Source: Vulcanimicrobiota bacterium
GTDB lineage: Bacteria > Vulcanimicrobiota > Xenobia > Xenobiales > JADMJV01
Assembly (NCBI GenBank): GCA_023447635.1
Contig: JAEXNA010000163.1
Span: 1-24,836 of the forward strand
Reading direction: 5' to 3'
DNA length: 24,836 bases
A program made the translations under genes and the position numbers. This document shows, piece after piece, positions 22,388 to 24,836 of the stretch. The first letter of the stretch is position 1; every line of letters starts with the position of its first letter. The notes beneath the pieces were generated by a model. The model did no database searches. It was not told where the DNA came from and saw only the letters and a list, made by a program, of their open reading frames with translations.

Positions 22388-22689
22388 CGGTTGGACTGAT
22401 TCACTACCTGGCCCTGGCCGCCGCTCTGTTCTGTATCGGACTGTACGGGGTGTTGACCCGTCGCAACGCGGTGGCGGTGCTGATGAGCCTGGAACTGATG
22501 TTCAACGCGGTCAACATCAACCTGGTCGCCTTCTCGCACTTCCGGCCCGACATCACCGGCATCGTGTTCTCGCTGTTCGTGATCGCCGTGGCCGCCGCCG
22601 AGGCTACCGTCGGCGTGGCTCTGGTGCTGGCGGTATACCGTAACCAGCGGGACATCGACCTCGACAACGCGACCTCGCTGCGCTGGTAG
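22384..22689 (+). CDS. nuoK: NADH-quinone oxidoreductase subunit K
   Basis: 101 residues, three transmembrane helices, ND4L-type subunit. Glu in SLELMFNAVNIN and Glu in AAAEATVGVAL are the two conserved membrane acidic residues needed for proton transfer. The start is TTG at 22384, overlapping the nuoJ stop as TTGA; this rare start and the overlap imply coupled translation. No nuoL, M or N follows: the next gene is on the opposite strand after 63 bp. Confidence 0.92.
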   Translation: MTVGLIHYLALAAALFCIGLYGVLTRRNAVAVLMSLELMFNAVNINLVAFSHFRPDITGIVFSLFVIAVAAAEATVGVALVLAVYRNQRDIDLDNATSLRW

Positions 22690-22702
22690 CGGGAGGCCTC
22701 CA

Positions 22703-22738
22703 CGGCCTCCACCGGCTCCCCGGCCTCCACCGGCTCCC
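22703..22738. repeat. 18-bp perfect tandem duplication
   Basis: CGGCCTCCACCGGCTCCC is present twice back to back (22703-22720 and 22721-22738) in the short convergent gap between nuoK and the secreted repeat protein. It is GC-rich and has no T-run; a terminator function is not clear. Confidence 0.75.
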
Positions 22739-22752
22739 GGGGCCCACGAACC

Positions 22753-24102
22753 TCAGGGGGTTTTCAGAATAGGCGCTTTCGAAGACATCGTGTCTAAGAT
22801 GCTCAGCCCCTCGCTGTTGGGTTTGCAGCCGCTTTCGCTAATCTCCTCATCGAGACTCAGCAGCATCAGGCTGACCCGGTTGGAATCCGCCGCCGCCGTT
22901 CGACGAAGCGCCTTATTCAGGCTCTCCTGACACAGCGCTTTCGAAGCCGCAGCGTCGGGCAGCAAGGCCAGAGCCCGCTCGCGGACCGAAGCCGGCATAT
23001 CGTCGGCCACAGCTATCTGGTAAAGAGCCGAATCGTCGGGCTTGGCTTCCTTATCGATGGCGGCTAGTCGGACCAGCCAGCGCTCGACCTCTTCTCCCCG
23101 GGCCAGGTCGACCCGAGCCAATCTCAGGTCGATATAATCGTCAGGATCGGTGCCCAGAGTTCGGGCCTGTTCGTAGCGCCCCAGTCGGAACAAGAGTTGC
23201 GACAGTTTGACCCGAGCGTCTTCCTCCAGACCGCCCCTGGCCAACTCGGCCAGCGCTTCGGAGCGGCCGCCGATCCACTGCTCCTGCAGGTACACTTCGG
23301 TCTCCGGCGGACTGACCGAGCCAACACCCTGCCAAAGTTCGTCAGCCTCTCCGAAGCGGCCTCGGCGAGCCAGCAGCGCCGCAGCGTACTTGCGCATCGC
23401 CAGGTCCATCTGCTCGGGCGAGACGTCGGGATTGGTGACCAGCAGGCTCTCGACCACGGCGCCGCGTTGCTCGAGCAGCAGGCTCAGAGTACGGTCTGCC
23501 AGCGGTTGGAACTCGTCGCCCGAGGCGTCGGCGGTCTCTTCGATCTGCACCCAGTCCACTGGGCGAGCCGAATCGCCCACCTTGGCGAATTCCCGCAAGT
23601 AGAAATCCGCCACAGCGACCGGCATCCCGCCAGCCTCGCGCAGCACGAACGAGAGGCTACTCGGACTGACCCCGCCGTGGGCGCGCAGGAACTCCAGCAC
23701 GCGGGCGGCGTCTTCGGGGTTGCGGGCGGTGCGCAAGAAGCGCTCGCGGTCCGAGCCCACCGCCATGGCGCGCGGGTTGTTCCAGTCCGGCTCCTCCTTC
23801 GGCAGATAAAGTTCGGCCCAGCGCAGCGCCTGATCCAGATGCCCTCCGCGAAGCGCTCCCAGAGCGGCCAGCACGCCGAAGCGCGTCCGCTCCGCCTCCC
23901 CCTCGGCATCGATCAGCGCCTGGGCATGGGCGAACTCTCCGTTGCGGGCGTAGGCGTGAACCAGGGCGCCCTCCAACTCCTGACGCATCCCGGGTTCGAC
24001 CACGGCGGGTAGATATTTCTCGGCACACTCTAGCCACGGTTGGGACCAGGCCGGGGCCCAGAGCGACAGTGCGAGGACCGAAATCAGGAGAAGTTTCTTC
24101 AT
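22753..24102 (-). CDS. Secreted or periplasmic helical-repeat-like protein of unknown function
   Basis: 449 residues. Residues 1-20 are a Sec signal peptide (MKKLLLISVLALSLWAPAWS with cleavage near SQP). The mature part is Ala/Leu/Glu/Arg-rich and predicted helical, with TPR-like pieces such as ALVHAYARNGEFAHAQALID, AALLARRGRFGEADELW and LLFRLGRYEQARTLG. This suggests an alpha-solenoid used for protein binding outside the cytoplasm. No catalytic motif is seen. Two Cys occur near the C-terminus. The ATG at 24102 is chosen because it begins the signal peptide; the ribosome site is weak (AAAGACAAAGA). It is divergent from the carboxypeptidase gene, sharing an 88-bp promoter region. Confidence 0.7.
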   Translation of the reverse strand: MKKLLLISVLALSLWAPAWSQPWLECAEKYLPAVVEPGMRQELEGALVHAYARNGEFAHAQALIDAEGEAERTRFGVLAALGALRGGHLDQALRWAELYLPKEEPDWNNPRAMAVGSDRERFLRTARNPEDAARVLEFLRAHGGVSPSSLSFVLREAGGMPVAVADFYLREFAKVGDSARPVDWVQIEETADASGDEFQPLADRTLSLLLEQRGAVVESLLVTNPDVSPEQMDLAMRKYAAALLARRGRFGEADELWQGVGSVSPPETEVYLQEQWIGGRSEALAELARGGLEEDARVKLSQLLFRLGRYEQARTLGTDPDDYIDLRLARVDLARGEEVERWLVRLAAIDKEAKPDDSALYQIAVADDMPASVRERALALLPDAAASKALCQESLNKALRRTAAADSNRVSLMLLSLDEEISESGCKPNSEGLSILDTMSSKAPILKTP

Positions 24103-24190
24103 TCTTTGTCTTTTGCTGGCGGCCCGGCGAACTTCCTCCGTGCCCCCTCAGCGACACAACACCGGCGTCGGGCAAAGGTTAGCAAGCGTT

Positions 24191-24836
24191 GTGAAGACTG
24201 CTATCGTTCTTGCCCTCCTTGGCGCCGCCGCCTTAGCCCAGCCGGCCCTATCGACTCGCTACACCGTGCAGGTCGGGTCCGAGCGACTCCCCATCCTGAG
24301 CGACTACGAGAAGTGGGCTGCCAAACTGGATCGGGACAACGATAAGCGACTGTCCTTCGACGAGATGGCGGCCACCACGCGCGACCTGCCCGGCGGCCTC
24401 AGGGTCGACCCCGACGACTACGTGTTGGGCATGGGCCGAGAGTTCAGCGGCACCCTTTCTCACTACGCTGCGGGCTATCCCGACAGCTCGCAGATAGAAT
24501 CACAGTTGACAGCCATAGCCACGGCCCATCCCGACCTGGTCCAGGTAACTTCACTGGGGCCGACCCCCGAGGGACGCTCGGTGACGGCCCTTCGGGTGGG
24601 CCGGGACGATGGGATGGAGAGGCCCAGGATCGCCGTGGTGGCCGGCCAGCACGCTCGCGAATGGATGGCCCCTCAGGTGGCTCTGACCAGCCTGCGCGAA
24701 CTGTTGGAGGATCCGTCCAACGCCGACCTGCTCCAGCGCTTCGAGTTCTGGTTCGTGCCGCTGGCCAACCCCGACGGCTACGAATACTCCCGCACGGCTG
24801 ATCCTATGTGGAGAAAGAACCGGGGAGGGGTGGAGG
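24191..24836 (+). CDS. M14-family zinc carboxypeptidase, N-terminal part (cut by window edge)
   Basis: At least 215 residues; the 3' end lies outside the window. It begins with a short signal peptide (VKTAIVLALLGAAALAQ from the GTG at 24191). It then has a propeptide-like segment containing an EF-hand loop at residues 47-58 (DRDNDKRLSFDE), with Asp/Asn ligands at positions 1, 3 and 5 and Glu at 12. The peptidase domain follows: GQHAREW holds the zinc ligands His154 and Glu157, and NPDGYEYSR...WRKNR holds the substrate-binding Asn/Arg region. The third zinc ligand and catalytic Glu would be downstream. Secretion and cleavage of C-terminal residues are expected. The start has only a weak ribosome site (AAAGG 11 nt upstream). 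Confidence 0.85.
   Translation, partial: MKTAIVLALLGAAALAQPALSTRYTVQVGSERLPILSDYEKWAAKLDRDNDKRLSFDEMAATTRDLPGGLRVDPDDYVLGMGREFSGTLSHYAAGYPDSSQIESQLTAIATAHPDLVQVTSLGPTPEGRSVTALRVGRDDGMERPRIAVVAGQHAREWMAPQVALTSLRELLEDPSNADLLQRFEFWFVPLANPDGYEYSRTADPMWRKNRGGVE

Overview
The window is GC-rich, densely coded bacterial chromosome with the codon choice of a high-GC lineage. It carries nuo genes, tetrapyrrole and isoprenoid genes, a PilZ protein and ComEC, and shows no phage, transposase, rRNA or tRNA. No gene fixes the phylum. Several genes lack a Shine-Dalgarno and have a -10-like hexamer (TAAACT, GATATT, GATAGT) 5-7 nt before the start codon, which suggests leaderless transcripts as in some deep-branching GC-rich phyla. 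The taxonomic placement is weak inference.

Layout. 1-2850: a small repetitive hydrophilic protein with its own terminator, a NadR-like bifunctional NAD enzyme, a convergent Ala/Pro-rich small protein, and a Gfo/Idh/MocA oxidoreductase. 2997-4481: a DUF4127 protein. 4491-4942: a tandem array of about 155-bp repeats built from 21-bp-phased dyad units. 4966-10787 (minus strand): a six-gene, start/stop-overlapped operon. In transcription order it encodes a WGR-LRR protein (STM4015-like), an ATP-grasp protein (STM4014-like), a HAD phosphatase, a sulfatase/phosphodiesterase-fold hydrolase (STM4013-like), and two radical SAM enzymes (STM4012-like and STM4011-like). This is the window's best candidate for an uncharacterised biochemical system. 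10788-12243: two more copies of the 21-bp-phased array flanking a tandem PilZ protein. 12244-14819 (minus): comEC followed by a nitrilase-superfamily amidase.

15032-22689 (plus): hemL, a trans-polyprenyl diphosphate synthase, nuoA-B-C-D, then a small secreted protein with its own promoter-like region (three 11-bp-spaced direct repeats) and strong terminator, then nuoH-J-K. hemL is preceded by a structured leader and a perfect CRP/FNR-type palindrome. nuoE, F, G, I, L, M and N are not in the window. 22753-24836: a secreted helical-repeat-like protein and, divergently, the start of an M14 zinc carboxypeptidase with an EF-hand loop in its propeptide; it runs off the right edge.

Functional logic: hemL (heme precursor), polyprenyl synthase (quinone tail) and the nuo genes form a respiratory chain supply cluster. 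The radical SAM/ATP-grasp/hydrolase/LRR operon looks like a self-contained modification or biosynthesis pathway whose substrate is unknown.
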